Below, one piece after another: positions 17,297 through 26,469 of a DNA stretch of 64,000 bases (positions are counted from its first letter, which is position 1; each line of letters starts with the position of its first letter). This stretch comes from Arthrobacter sp. SLBN-112 (GTDB lineage Bacteria; Actinomycetota; Actinomycetes; Actinomycetales; Micrococcaceae), in NCBI RefSeq assembly GCF_006715225.1, contig NZ_VFMU01000001.1, positions 1,054,001 through 1,118,000 on the forward strand, in the 5' to 3' direction. The notes under the pieces were generated by a model. The model did no database searches, was not told where the DNA came from, and was given only the letters and a program-made list of their open reading frames with translations. The translations under genes and the position numbers were made by a program.

Positions 17297-19465
17297 GTGC
17301 CGGTGGGTGAGACGATGAAGTCGATGTCAGCTACCAACTTTCCTTCCGACCGGTCCGGCCGGCCCGATGATGCCGCACCCGACGGGGTGCCCCCGGAGCC
17401 GGCGGCTCCGGACATGGCCCAGCCCGCAGCAGCGGGGGCCAGCGAGACCCGTTCCAGCGCCATCATGGCTGCCGGGACCCTTGTCTCGCGTTTCCTGGGC
17501 TTCGGCAAGACGTGGATGCTCGGTACCGCCCTGGGCCTGGGCTCAACGGTCAATGACACGTTCATCAACGCCAACAACCTGCCCAACCTGATCTTCCTCC
17601 TGGTGGCCGGCGGCGTGTTCAACGCCGTCCTGGTCCCGCAGATCATCAAGGCCAGCAAAGCCCCGGACAGGGGAGCGGACTACATCAGCCGGCTGTTGAC
17701 GCTGGCTGTGCTGCTCCTGCTGGGACTGACGGCCCTGGTCACCCTGGCAGCGCCGGGCGTGATCGAACTGACCACGCAGGGTTATTCACCCCAGCAAAAA
17801 GCGCTGGCGGTGGCCTTTGCGTTCTGGTGCCTGCCACAGATCTTCTTCTACGGGCTCTATGCCCTGCTCACCCAGGTGCTGAACGCCAACGGGGCCTTTG
17901 GGCCCGCCATGTGGGCCCCCATCCTGAACAACCTGGTGGCCATCGCCGGCCTGGGCATGTTCATCTGGATCTTCGGCACCAACGAAATCAACCCCCACAC
18001 GCTGGACAACTGGGGCCCCACCCAAACGCTCCTGGTGGCCGGGTTCTCCACTATCGGCGTGCTCTCCCAGACCGCCATCCTGCTGGTGCCGGTGTTCCGG
18101 CTCAAACTCGGCCTCCGTCCCCGGTTCGGGTGGCGCGGCGTGGGACTTGGCCACGCAGCCAGGCTGAGCGTATGGACGCTGCTGACGGCCGCCGTCGGGC
18201 AGCTGGCCTTCCTGTACGTCATGCGCATCGCCACCATCCCCGGCGCCGAACGTATCCGGCTGCAGCAGGCGGAGGACCCTTCCGCTGACACCCTCCCAGG
18301 CAACGCTGTCCTTGAAGTGGCCAGCCAGCTGTACCTGCTGCCGCACTCGATCATCGCCCTGTCCCTGGCCACGGTGCTTTTCAACCGCATGACCAGGGCG
18401 TCCCAGGACGGCAACCGCGCGGAACTGCGCGATGCCCTCTCCCATGGCCTGCGGACCATGGCCGTGGCCACCGTGTTCGGCGCCCTGGCGCTGTTTGCCC
18501 TCGCCGGCCCGCTGGGCATGTTCTTCTCCGGCGGCTCGCGGCAGGACGGCGTCATGCTGGCCCAGACGCTGACCATCCTGGCCCTCAGCACGCCGTTCAT
18601 GAGTGCCAACTTCATGATGTCCCGCGTGTTCTACGCCAACGAGGACGCCCGCACACCGTTCTACGTGCAGCTGCTGCTCGCCGTGGTGTACGTGGCCGGC
18701 GCCTTTGCCATCCAGTTCCTGCCGGTGGGCCAGATCATCTACGCCATCGCCGTCCTCTACATGGTGGGCAACATCCTCTCCGTGGTCATCAGTGCGTTCT
18801 TCCTGCGGCGCATGCTGGGCCACCTGGACGGCCCGCGGATCGCCAACTCGTACATCCGGATGGGGTACGCGGCCCTTGGCTCGGCAATCGCCGCTGCGGG
18901 CGCCCTGTGGCTCATGGGCAGCTACAACCCGGACGGTTTCGCATGGCAGAACCGGCTCACCGCGCTGGTGACTGTCATCGTGGTGGGCCCCGTCATGCTG
19001 GTGGTGTATTTCTTCCTGCTCAAGCTGTTCCGGGTCTCGGAGCTCAGCGACATGCTCCGGCCCCTGCTGGGCAGGTTTGGCCGCGGCCGCCAGGCCGCTG
19101 CTCCGGACGCCGGGGACACGCCGTCGCCCACTCCTGGTGAAGGTGCCGAGGGGGAGCGCAACCACCGCCCCGAGCGGGCCACCACGTCCGTTGATACCGG
19201 GCTTATCCCCCGGATTTCAGGCGAGTTCGACGCCGTCTCCTTCCGTGCCGGCCCGGATCCGGAGCGCGGTTCCCGGCGGCAGGAAACGTACGACGACGGC
19301 GCGCGGCAAGGTGCCGAAGGCGCCTACCTGCCGGGTGAGGACCAGCCGGGCACCGCCCGGGGCGGCCTGCTCAGGGAGCAGATCCCGCTTCCCGGCCGCC
19401 GCACCTACCAAGGCAAGGCCGGCGAGAACCCGTATTTCAAGACCCGGCGCAAGCGGAAAAAGTGA
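17297..19465 (+). CDS. murJ: MurJ (MviN) lipid II flippase
   Basis: This 722-residue protein flips lipid II across the membrane for peptidoglycan synthesis. After a disordered N-terminus, the MviN motif GTLVSRFLGFGKTWMLG appears at about residues 58-74, and about fourteen hydrophobic helices follow to about residue 580. A polar tail of about 140 residues ends in KTRRKRKK. I keep GTG at 17297 as the start; ATG at 17315 is possible. In mycobacteria MurJ carries a fused pseudokinase that binds FhaA when phosphorylated. Here the kinase-like part is in the next gene, 163 bp away, so the tail is an alternative candidate for regulation. Confidence 0.93.
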   Translation: MPVGETMKSMSATNFPSDRSGRPDDAAPDGVPPEPAAPDMAQPAAAGASETRSSAIMAAGTLVSRFLGFGKTWMLGTALGLGSTVNDTFINANNLPNLIFLLVAGGVFNAVLVPQIIKASKAPDRGADYISRLLTLAVLLLLGLTALVTLAAPGVIELTTQGYSPQQKALAVAFAFWCLPQIFFYGLYALLTQVLNANGAFGPAMWAPILNNLVAIAGLGMFIWIFGTNEINPHTLDNWGPTQTLLVAGFSTIGVLSQTAILLVPVFRLKLGLRPRFGWRGVGLGHAARLSVWTLLTAAVGQLAFLYVMRIATIPGAERIRLQQAEDPSADTLPGNAVLEVASQLYLLPHSIIALSLATVLFNRMTRASQDGNRAELRDALSHGLRTMAVATVFGALALFALAGPLGMFFSGGSRQDGVMLAQTLTILALSTPFMSANFMMSRVFYANEDARTPFYVQLLLAVVYVAGAFAIQFLPVGQIIYAIAVLYMVGNILSVVISAFFLRRMLGHLDGPRIANSYIRMGYAALGSAIAAAGALWLMGSYNPDGFAWQNRLTALVTVIVVGPVMLVVYFFLLKLFRVSELSDMLRPLLGRFGRGRQAAAPDAGDTPSPTPGEGAEGERNHRPERATTSVDTGLIPRISGEFDAVSFRAGPDPERGSRRQETYDDGARQGAEGAYLPGEDQPGTARGGLLREQIPLPGRRTYQGKAGENPYFKTRRKRKK

Positions 19466-19628
19466 GTCCCGTCCGGTCCGGCGCACGTCTTCTCCACGGC
19501 CGTTTGGGGCGGATCGGCTAGGATCGAACAGGTACAGGGGTAGTTGCATTCGGGGTTCTGCCATGCGCGGCACCCGAACGGCGGTTGCGTCATCAGACCG
19601 GCAATCCCGGACAGTCTAGGAGGAACAC

Positions 19629-21275
19629 GTGTCCAACCCGATCGATGTCGGATCAGTACTGGGCGGCCGCTACAAGGTCACCGCCACAGTGTTGGCCTCG
19701 CACGACCACGATCTGGTGCTGGACGGTGTGGACCAGGTCCTCAACCGCCCCGTCAGTATCCTGGTAGCCGGACCGGAGAACACCGAACAGGTTGCGCAGA
19801 GTGCCCGCGAAGTCGCCACAGGCGAACGTCCCGGCACCGTGCAGGTACTGGACCTTGGCGTCACCGAGGACGCCACCTACCTCATCACCAACCACACTTC
19901 TGCCGCTGACCTGCTGGACCTCGCGGTAACGCCCAATCCGCCCTATGTGGAGCCGTTCTTCACGGACACCCTGGGCAGCGAAATCTTCGGCCAGCCGCGG
20001 TCACACGAGCCCGAGCCGTACGACGAGGAAGACCACGTCGACGCCGGATACATCAACTACGCCGATACGCACCCCAGCCAGGTTGATCCCTACCGTTCCG
20101 CTCCGGCCGTACCGCCCAGGCCTGCTGCCCGTCCCGCCGGGCAGCAGCCCGCTGTGCCTGGGCGCAACGGCGCAACCGCTGCGGGTTCCGTTGCCGGGGC
20201 CGCCGCTGCTGGTGGTGTGGCCGGTGCTGGTACTGCTGGTGCCGCAGCTTCGAAGGCCGGAGGCGGAGCCTCCCGGATCGATCCGGATGCCACTGCCGCA
20301 CAGCCTGTCGCCCCTCATGACCCATCCCTACAGGCGCGCGCCGGCTCCGCGGACGCAGATACGGGCCCCAACGAGACGGCTGCCACAAGCACACCCCAGC
20401 CGCGGGTCCAGCCCTCCGAAGAGGAGCGCACGCCGAAGGTTTCCCTGTGGTCCGATGACGACTATGCGCAGGCAGAGGACAAGGACCACTACGAGGACAG
20501 TCACGAATCCCCGCGGGAACAGCGTCCGGCAACGGGCAAGCCGGCCTTCTTCGCCCGTGCGGCGGCACCCGCTGCCGCCGGCGTGGCGTTCGCTGACCGT
20601 GCCGATGACGACGATGATCGTGATGAGCCCGAAAACCAGCCCCGCTCAATGCGCTGGCTGGTTGGCGGCCTCCTTGCCGTCGTACTGATCGCAGGCCTGA
20701 TCTTCGCCGTAACCAATCTCGGCAGCCTCTTCAGCTCAGAACCGCAGGCGAAGCCAACAGCTGCCCCGGCAACCACCAACTCACAGACCCCTGCAACCCA
20801 GGCAGCACCGTCTGCGCCCCCCGCCGTTCCCCCGGCCATAGAGAGTGTCAGCCGCCAGGGGAACTTCGACTTCGCCGCAACCTTCGATCGCGATCTGGTC
20901 AAGGCCTACGACGGCAACGCCGCCAGCTACTGGTCCGACATGGAATTCGCCACAGAAAACTGGGGTGGCTTGGCGCCGCAGGGCGTTCCCCTCGTAGTGA
21001 AGCTCAAGGGCACCGCCACTGTCTCTTCCATCACGCTCTCCCAGCTTGGAGGGTCGGGCGGCAACATCACCGTATACACCAATGACCGGCCTTCCGTGGA
21101 GGGAGCCAAGGCAGTGGGAACCAACAGCTTCACGTCCACAGACCTGAACATGCCGCTCCCGGAACCGGTCCAGGCACAGTACGTCATTGTCTCCATCAAT
21201 TCACTCCCCAAGCTGGCTGCCCCCAAGACCCGCTACGGCTACGGCCTCCGGTTGGCTGAAATCAAGGTCCAGTAG
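19629..21275 (+). CDS. MurJ-associated pseudokinase-like membrane protein with extracytoplasmic beta domain
   Basis: GTG start with AGGAGGA 5 bases upstream; 548 residues. The N-terminal about 95 residues (VLGGRYKVTATVLASHD, then LVLDGVDQVLNRPVSILV) resemble a protein-kinase N-lobe, but no HRD or DFG catalytic motif follows. A long low-complexity Ala/Gly/Pro and acidic region comes next, then one transmembrane helix (about 341-368), a Pro/Thr linker and a C-terminal discoidin/carbohydrate-binding-like domain (about 405-548). This matches the C-terminal half of mycobacterial MviN (Rv3910), here as a separate gene after murJ. It probably senses or scaffolds cell-wall synthesis rather than phosphorylating. 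No sigM or anti-sigma gene follows. Confidence 0.78.
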   Translation: MSNPIDVGSVLGGRYKVTATVLASHDHDLVLDGVDQVLNRPVSILVAGPENTEQVAQSAREVATGERPGTVQVLDLGVTEDATYLITNHTSAADLLDLAVTPNPPYVEPFFTDTLGSEIFGQPRSHEPEPYDEEDHVDAGYINYADTHPSQVDPYRSAPAVPPRPAARPAGQQPAVPGRNGATAAGSVAGAAAAGGVAGAGTAGAAASKAGGGASRIDPDATAAQPVAPHDPSLQARAGSADADTGPNETAATSTPQPRVQPSEEERTPKVSLWSDDDYAQAEDKDHYEDSHESPREQRPATGKPAFFARAAAPAAAGVAFADRADDDDDRDEPENQPRSMRWLVGGLLAVVLIAGLIFAVTNLGSLFSSEPQAKPTAAPATTNSQTPATQAAPSAPPAVPPAIESVSRQGNFDFAATFDRDLVKAYDGNAASYWSDMEFATENWGGLAPQGVPLVVKLKGTATVSSITLSQLGGSGGNITVYTNDRPSVEGAKAVGTNSFTSTDLNMPLPEPVQAQYVIVSINSLPKLAAPKTRYGYGLRLAEIKVQ

Positions 21276-21443
21276 CAAGGGTCCCAAGAGCAAGGGTCGG
21301 AGCACGCATCGTTACGGCTCCGGATATTACTGCCGCTATTACTGCTGCCCTCCGCGCAGCTGCAACGGGAATGTACTCTGGAAAGAGCGCCCTGTGACGG
21401 CTGGTCTCCCGTCTTCCCCGATGGTTCACCTTGCCCGGGCGCT

Positions 21444-21469
21444 GGAATATTCAGCACGCGCGCACAGTT
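21444..21469 (+). promoter_or_regulatory. SigR/SigH-type promoter upstream of trxB
   Basis: GGAAT (21444-21448), an 18-base spacer and GTT (21467-21469) match the GGAAT-N18-GTT consensus of the actinobacterial thiol-oxidative-stress sigma factors SigR/SigH, which are known to drive trxBA in Streptomyces and mycobacteria. The -10 element lies about 60 bases before the trxB GTG. Confidence 0.65.
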
Positions 21470-21529
21470 GTGCCATGTGGCCGGCCTCCACCGGGAGGCG
21501 AGTCGAACAAGGAAGAGGTTCACGGTCCA

Positions 21530-22486
21530 GTGACCATCGAAGAGAAGACGGCGTCCGACGTTCGCGACGTCATCATTGTGGGCTCAGGCCCGGCGGGCTA
21601 TACGGCAGCCGTCTATACAGCCAGGGCGAACCTCAAGCCACTGCTGCTGGCCGGATCTGTGACCGCCGGCGGCGAGTTGATGAACACCACCGACGTGGAG
21701 AACTATCCGGGCTTTCCTGACGGGATCATGGGGCCGGACCTCATGGAGAACTTCGAGAAGCAGGCAGCGCGCTTCGGGACCGAGATCCAGTTTGAGGACG
21801 TCACAGCGCTGGAGCTTGATGGTCCCGTCAAGACGGTGACCATCGGCACGGGGGAGACCTTCCAGGCGAAGGCGGTCATTCTCTCCACCGGTTCCGCCTA
21901 CAGGGAGCTCGGTCTGCCCAATGAGAAGCGCCTGTCAGGACACGGTGTTAGCTGGTGTGCAACCTGCGATGGTTTCTTTTTCAAGGACCAGGACATCGCT
22001 GTCATCGGCGGCGGTGATTCGGCCATGGAAGAGGCGCTGTTCCTCACCAAGTTCGCGAAATCAGTAACGGTTGTCCACCGCCGTGATTCGCTGAAGGCCT
22101 CCAAGATCATGGCAGACCGCGCACTCGCCCACGAGAAGATCAAGTTCGTATGGAACAGCACCGTGGACGATGTGCTGGGAACCGATAAAGTGACCGGTCT
22201 CCGGTTGAAGAACTTGCTGGACGATTCCTTGTCGGAGCTTGCAGTCACCGGTGTCTTCGTCGCTATCGGCAATGATCCCCGTACCGACCTCGTCAAAGAT
22301 GTGCTCGAGTTGACCCCGGAGGGAACCATCGCCGTGGAGGGTCGCAGCTCCAGGACCAGCGTTCCCGGTGTATTCGCTGCCGGCGATGTTGTGGACCCCA
22401 CCTACCGCCAGGCCATCACCGCTTCCGGTTCCGGCTGCGTGGCGGCGATCGACGTCGAACACTACCTGGCAGACCTGCCGGCATAA
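21530..22486 (+). CDS. trxB: Thioredoxin-disulfide reductase
   Basis: The NADPH-dependent flavoenzyme that reduces thioredoxin. I use GTG at 21530 ([14 protein letters not shown]), with AAGGAAGAGG upstream; this gives 318 residues, the usual length. FAD-binding [17 protein letters not shown] opens the protein, the redox centre is WCATC about residue 140, an NADPH-binding [15 protein letters not shown] follows, and the FAD-binding end [12 protein letters not shown] is intact. It lies 38 bp before trxA in the same operon, behind a SigR/SigH-type promoter, so both should be induced by disulfide stress. Confidence 0.95.
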   Translation: MTIEEKTASDVRDVIIVGSGPAGYTAAVYTARANLKPLLLAGSVTAGGELMNTTDVENYPGFPDGIMGPDLMENFEKQAARFGTEIQFEDVTALELDGPVKTVTIGTGETFQAKAVILSTGSAYRELGLPNEKRLSGHGVSWCATCDGFFFKDQDIAVIGGGDSAMEEALFLTKFAKSVTVVHRRDSLKASKIMADRALAHEKIKFVWNSTVDDVLGTDKVTGLRLKNLLDDSLSELAVTGVFVAIGNDPRTDLVKDVLELTPEGTIAVEGRSSRTSVPGVFAAGDVVDPTYRQAITASGSGCVAAIDVEHYLADLPA

Positions 22487-22523
22487 TCTGCGCCCATTGA
22501 TATCCGAAGAGAAAGATAAGGTT

Positions 22524-22850
22524 ATGAGCAACGCTAAAGATGTAACTGACGCAAGTTTCGGCACCGACGTCCTGTCCGCCGAGAAGCCGGTAATCGTCGA
22601 TTTCTGGGCCGAATGGTGCGGCCCTTGCCGTAAGCTCGGCCCCATCCTTGACGAGATCTCCGTCGAGTACAGCGAAAAGGTGGACGTCGTCAAGGTCAAT
22701 GTCGACGACAACCCCGCCATTGCCGCAGAATATGGAATCACCTCCATCCCGGCCGTGTACCTCTTCCAGGGCGGCGAAGTGAAGAGCACTGTGATCGGTG
22801 CCAAGCCGAAGCAGTTCTTTGAGAAGGAATTCTCTGACGTTCTTTCGTAA
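22524..22850 (+). CDS. trxA: Thioredoxin
   Basis: This is a 108-residue thioredoxin with the canonical WCGPC active site (residues 31-35) and the conserved cis-proline segment GITSIPAVYLFQGG. The ATG at 22524 is chosen because the fold begins there; the frame opens earlier inside trxB. It is a general disulfide reductant for ribonucleotide reductase, peroxidases and others. It is co-transcribed with trxB and ends 40 bp before a strong terminator. Confidence 0.95.
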   Translation: MSNAKDVTDASFGTDVLSAEKPVIVDFWAEWCGPCRKLGPILDEISVEYSEKVDVVKVNVDDNPAIAAEYGITSIPAVYLFQGGEVKSTVIGAKPKQFFEKEFSDVLS

Positions 22851-22890
22851 CTGACTGCCCCAGTCACAAGCAGGGGAGTTACCGATATGA

Positions 22891-22922
22891 GAATGGCCAC
22901 CGCCTTTCAGCGGTGGCCATTC
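22891..22922 (+). terminator. Intrinsic terminator of trxBA
   Basis: GAATGGCCACCGC (22891-22903) pairs perfectly with GCGGTGGCCATTC (22910-22922) around a 6-base loop and is followed by TTGTTT. It marks the left border of the gene-free parS region. Confidence 0.88.
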
Positions 22923-22960
22923 TTGTTTAAGCCGGGCAGGGTGCGCTGGTTTCATCCTGA

Positions 22961-22976
22961 TGTTTCACGTGAAACT
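22961..22976. other. parS: parS site 1 (15/16)
   Basis: TGTTTCACGTGAAACT differs from the consensus TGTTTCACGTGAAACA only in the last base. It lies just after the trxA terminator. Confidence 0.9.
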
Positions 22977-23247
22977 CCTGCGGTACCTATCCTTTTCTAT
23001 AGTTTGAATTGTCAGCACAATAACGCCTCGATTAGGTGCCCGATAGGCGCTGCTCCGTAAGAACGATGGGAGTGTCGTCTCCGGTATCCCCCCACTACGC
23101 AGTCGAAGGATCTGCTAAGGGCGCGGGTGACTCTGATTTTCGGACTGGAACCTGATGCAGCTTCACCCCCCCTGTGCTACCAGGTGCCTTTTCCCTGGAG
23201 CTCCGAGTTTTCCAAAATAGCGAAGGGGAGGACCACAGGTCCGCCGT

Positions 23248-23263
23248 GGTTTCACGTGAAACA
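23248..23263. other. parS: parS site 2 (15/16)
   Basis: GGTTTCACGTGAAACA, one outer-base mismatch. The 14-base palindromic core GTTTCACGTGAAAC is intact. Confidence 0.9.
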
Positions 23264-24028
23264 GGATTGCTCTGAATCAAATCGGAGCCTAGCCCGCCAG
23301 CCCAGCAGCTCGTCCGCACGCACTGTATGACTCTCGCGAATGCATAGGAACACAACATGGTGGAACGCACGGCGGCGCGAGATCAGCGGTATGCACCATG
23401 CTTTCGACTGACTAGTCGCAGGTTTCCGTGCGCTTGCAGGCGGTGGCTCAACACTACAAACGAATCGTCACCGAAAGAGTAGGTGGTTGCCCTCACCGGC
23501 AGGCCCACTGTCAGGGGCAACGGGCGCGTGGTGTGGAGGATTTCGGCTGGGGCACCGCCAGAACGCCTGTACAGCTTCTATCCGCTTTGTAAGGATGCCT
23601 TGGATGTCCATGGCCTGCACCAGCGCCGCATCCTCGTCTGGGAGACGCGGGAGGATTGAAGATCTGTGACCGGGTAATTCTCCCTAGGGGCGTCTGTGCT
23701 GCTGCGCGGCGGCCTGCCGCGTAAGCACACTTCAACCTGTACCCGGCTGGATGCAGCCAGTACTTTGTCTAAGACCCACGCCACGCCACACGTCGGTTCT
23801 CCCAACGGATTTGGAGGTTGTCCTATGAGCTCCTGCGTGGCTGGAAGCCGCTACCTGGCGGGCACCAGACATGAACAATCCTTCGTGACATAAGCGGCGA
23901 AGGCATCGATTTCCGCGCACGACGGACCACACGGTTGCAGATATCCCTAGGGGAGTTTTTCCTCCCATCGTTGAATGTGTGCATCTTGACGTTTGCCCAT
24001 TCACGACGGCCCCAACGGGTACCGCTAC

Positions 24029-24044
24029 TGTTTCACGTGAAACA
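24029..24044. other. parS: parS site 3 (perfect)
   Basis: TGTTTCACGTGAAACA, identical to consensus. It forms a tight pair with the next site, 24 bp centre to centre. Confidence 0.95.
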
Positions 24045-24052
24045 GAGGGGCA

Positions 24053-24068
24053 TGTTTCACGTGAAACG
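24053..24068. other. parS: parS site 4 (15/16)
   Basis: TGTTTCACGTGAAACG, one outer mismatch. Only 8 bp separate it from site 3. Confidence 0.93.
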
Positions 24069-24623
24069 CGACTCAAGGAATCGCATTCGCCAGGCTGGAG
24101 CTGCTTTGAGGCCTCTCCTCAGCAATTCAACCCCAGACTTCTACGCCAACAGACCATCGGTCACGTGGAAAAAGGATCCGCCGTCTGAGCTGTTATGAAT
24201 CCGACGACCAAGGGTAGCGTCTGCAGCATCGGCTGGATAAGGAAGAAGTAGATTTCACCTTCTGCTATCCGTAGGAGGCGTGCACCTAGCGCCGTAGGAG
24301 CTGCGCGACTGCCACGACGATGTGCTGGCTGGGCTCAGGCTGGATCAACCCACTCCACAGCACTAGGTCGCCACAGCACTAGGCCTTCGGGAGATGCAAG
24401 CCGCGCCGGACGCCGCTTGCCCGGAAGGGGTTTGAAGTCCGGTATGAGATCGCACTCTCGGTTCAGGAGCATGGCCAGGCCTTCCCCCAATGGATGGAGC
24501 CTTGCGCTTGTCATAGTCGAGAGGACCGGTCGGCCTCCTCGCGGGCAAGAGCGCGCCAACAAGTATCCTGTAGCTGGCCGGCGACCAGTTCCTGCGGCAC
24601 CGCCTAGGGAGGAGATCGTGGCT

Positions 24624-24679
24624 TTGTCCACACTGTTATCCACACCCGGATGGATCGCCTATCCACAGACTTATCCACA
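24624..24679. promoter_or_regulatory. Group of four direct DnaA boxes in the parS region
   Basis: Boxes TTGTCCACA (24624), TTATCCACA (24636), CTATCCACA (24659) and TTATCCACA (24671) all point the same way. They form two pairs, each with a 12-bp period (3-bp gap). Two are perfect matches. The site is about 10 kb from oriC and between parS sites 4 and 5. Confidence 0.75.
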
Positions 24680-24880
24680 CCCCTCTTGGGACGCCAGGAT
24701 CGATGTCCACGTCGGAGTTTCAGAGTAAAACGCCACAGCAGGTATCGTTACGTCGCGTGTGACAAGCTGTGCGCGACAGCCGGGGACCGGGATGCGCTGT
24801 TAGCTTGCGCTGGGTCGCCGCTTTTCACACTTCTTCGGTTGCTTATCGTAGACCCACCAGCGTCATGCGCGGCCCTGACG

Positions 24881-24896
24881 TGTTTCACGTGAAACA
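24881..24896. other. parS: parS site 5 (perfect)
   Basis: TGTTTCACGTGAAACA, identical to consensus, between the two DnaA-box groups of the gene-free region. Confidence 0.95.
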
Positions 24897-25002
24897 ATGC
24901 GTGCGCAAGGGTAGCGCGAATACCTCGCGAACAAAAGTGCAGGCCCGGCGGTTTGGAACGAAGCACCGCCCCCGATTCACACATCGCTCGTTATACCCAA
25001 TC

Positions 25003-25035
25003 TTCTCCACAGCGTTATCCACAGGGATATCCACC
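25003..25035. promoter_or_regulatory. Group of direct DnaA boxes in the parS region
   Basis: TTCTCCACA (25003), perfect TTATCCACA (25015) and weak ATATCCACC (25027) repeat at an exact 12-bp spacing, the same period as the group at 24624. Confidence 0.65.
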
Positions 25036-25686
25036 GGTGAGATTGCCCACGTGCAGAGCGCCTGTTCGTTGATCCGGTAACTCAGAAGCGCAGGTCCACC
25101 GGCCTCCTCCGTCCTACGCTGACATTCCTTAGCCCATCTCAGGGCCCCCTCGGCGCGCTCGTTGCGTTCCAGTCGCGGCCTCATGAAGTCCCTGCTGGCC
25201 TTGGGTCAGCAATGAGAAGCCTACTAAATTCGCGGCCGCCGCCACTTACGGTACAAAATCCTTACCCAGCTTCTCCATGCGCTGTCAGCCTCGCAGTGCG
25301 CTACGGCGGTAAATAGGTCCCGATCGAGCGGAGTAACGCCACAACTACGCCCTCACCAATCACGTGCGCGTGTGAGCGCACCTACTTCGGAGAGGAAGGG
25401 TACGCTGCAGGGTGAGCGGAACCTCTGGCGTTGAGCGATTGTCGATCTCACAGTGGTCAGCCCGGCTGCCTGCCCTAACTCACGGGGTGTTTAGGGGGCA
25501 ACTAGATCTTGGGGGAGACGAGGGACCGGCCATAGGACGATCGAGCATTGGGATGGAAAAGAGCACGACAATCGCAGATAGCCGGCAGGCCGAACCCGTG
25601 ATGGAGCAGACAGTGCCGTTATTGCTGACGGACCCTGGCTGGTAAGCATCTGCACGGTCATGGGAAGGAGCATGCTCAGCAGGAGC

Positions 25687-25702
25687 TGTTTCACGTGAAA
25701 CA
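25687..25702. other. parS: parS site 6 (perfect)
   Basis: TGTTTCACGTGAAACA, identical to consensus; 85 bp from site 7. Confidence 0.95.
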
Positions 25703-25771
25703 CTGGACCCGGTCGCGAAGATTTTGCCGCCCCGTCGAGGATCCTACGGGCAGCGAAATCCCCGAGCACGC

Positions 25772-25787
25772 AGTTTCACGTGAAACA
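25772..25787. other. parS: parS site 7 (15/16)
   Basis: AGTTTCACGTGAAACA, first base differs from consensus. Confidence 0.9.
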
Positions 25788-26453
25788 TACGAGCTCCTCC
25801 CGATGGTTCTGCAGACTCGTGGGTTAGGGTTCAACACGAGTCACAACCTGAGCGCCGATATTGCGACCGTGTTATAGGCACCAGGACTGTGTTCGAGCCC
25901 GACAGAACGGCCTAGCAATGGCGCTGGGCATTTCGGATACAGAAGATAACGGACTGGCTAACTACTTGCAGCCGCGAGACCCAAAGTACCGGTGTTAGCG
26001 GGTCAACCAATGACTTAGGGGCTGCCCATGGGACTGCCGAAAGCCACGCCCTAGGGAACGCATGCGACTCCCATACAAGACCCCTTCCTGCTTCACGCCC
26101 TCCTCGTAAGGGTTGCGGCCCCATAGCTACCCTGTAGAGCCCTCCCATACGACCGTTACCCGCGGAGCGCGCAAGAGTCAGGTGTTGCCTCCCCGCGAGC
26201 GGATAGACCGTAGGAGCACCAGGTGCACCTAGGCGCGCTGCCGTGCGTGAGGGCGGAATCCGGGGCAGGCAGCACCTACTGTGGCACCAGATCGGGCAAT
26301 GCTCCCACCTCACCCAAACACGCGGTATCTCAGGAAGCGGATCCACTTCCGTCTATTCGCGCCTGCGCATTCTTGATAACTGAGAGTGATGGTAGGGGAC
26401 TCACCTGGCAGATCCCTTCTCGGCCCCTCCGCAGGACTGAATACCCTTGCCTT

Positions 26454-26469
26454 GGTTTCACGTGAAACG
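26454..26469. other. parS: parS site 8 (14/16)
   Basis: GGTTTCACGTGAAACG, both outer bases differ but the 14-base palindromic core is intact. It is the closest intergenic site to parB. Confidence 0.85.

Noticed and set aside
17786..19165. A 459-codon minus-strand frame opposite murJ
   Set aside because: Composition is typical of an antisense shadow (His/Gln/Gly-rich, no hydrophobic core) and murJ is clearly the gene.
25815..25832. Telomere-like GGGTTAGGGTT
   Set aside because: A single occurrence without tandem repetition; chance in a bacterial chromosome.
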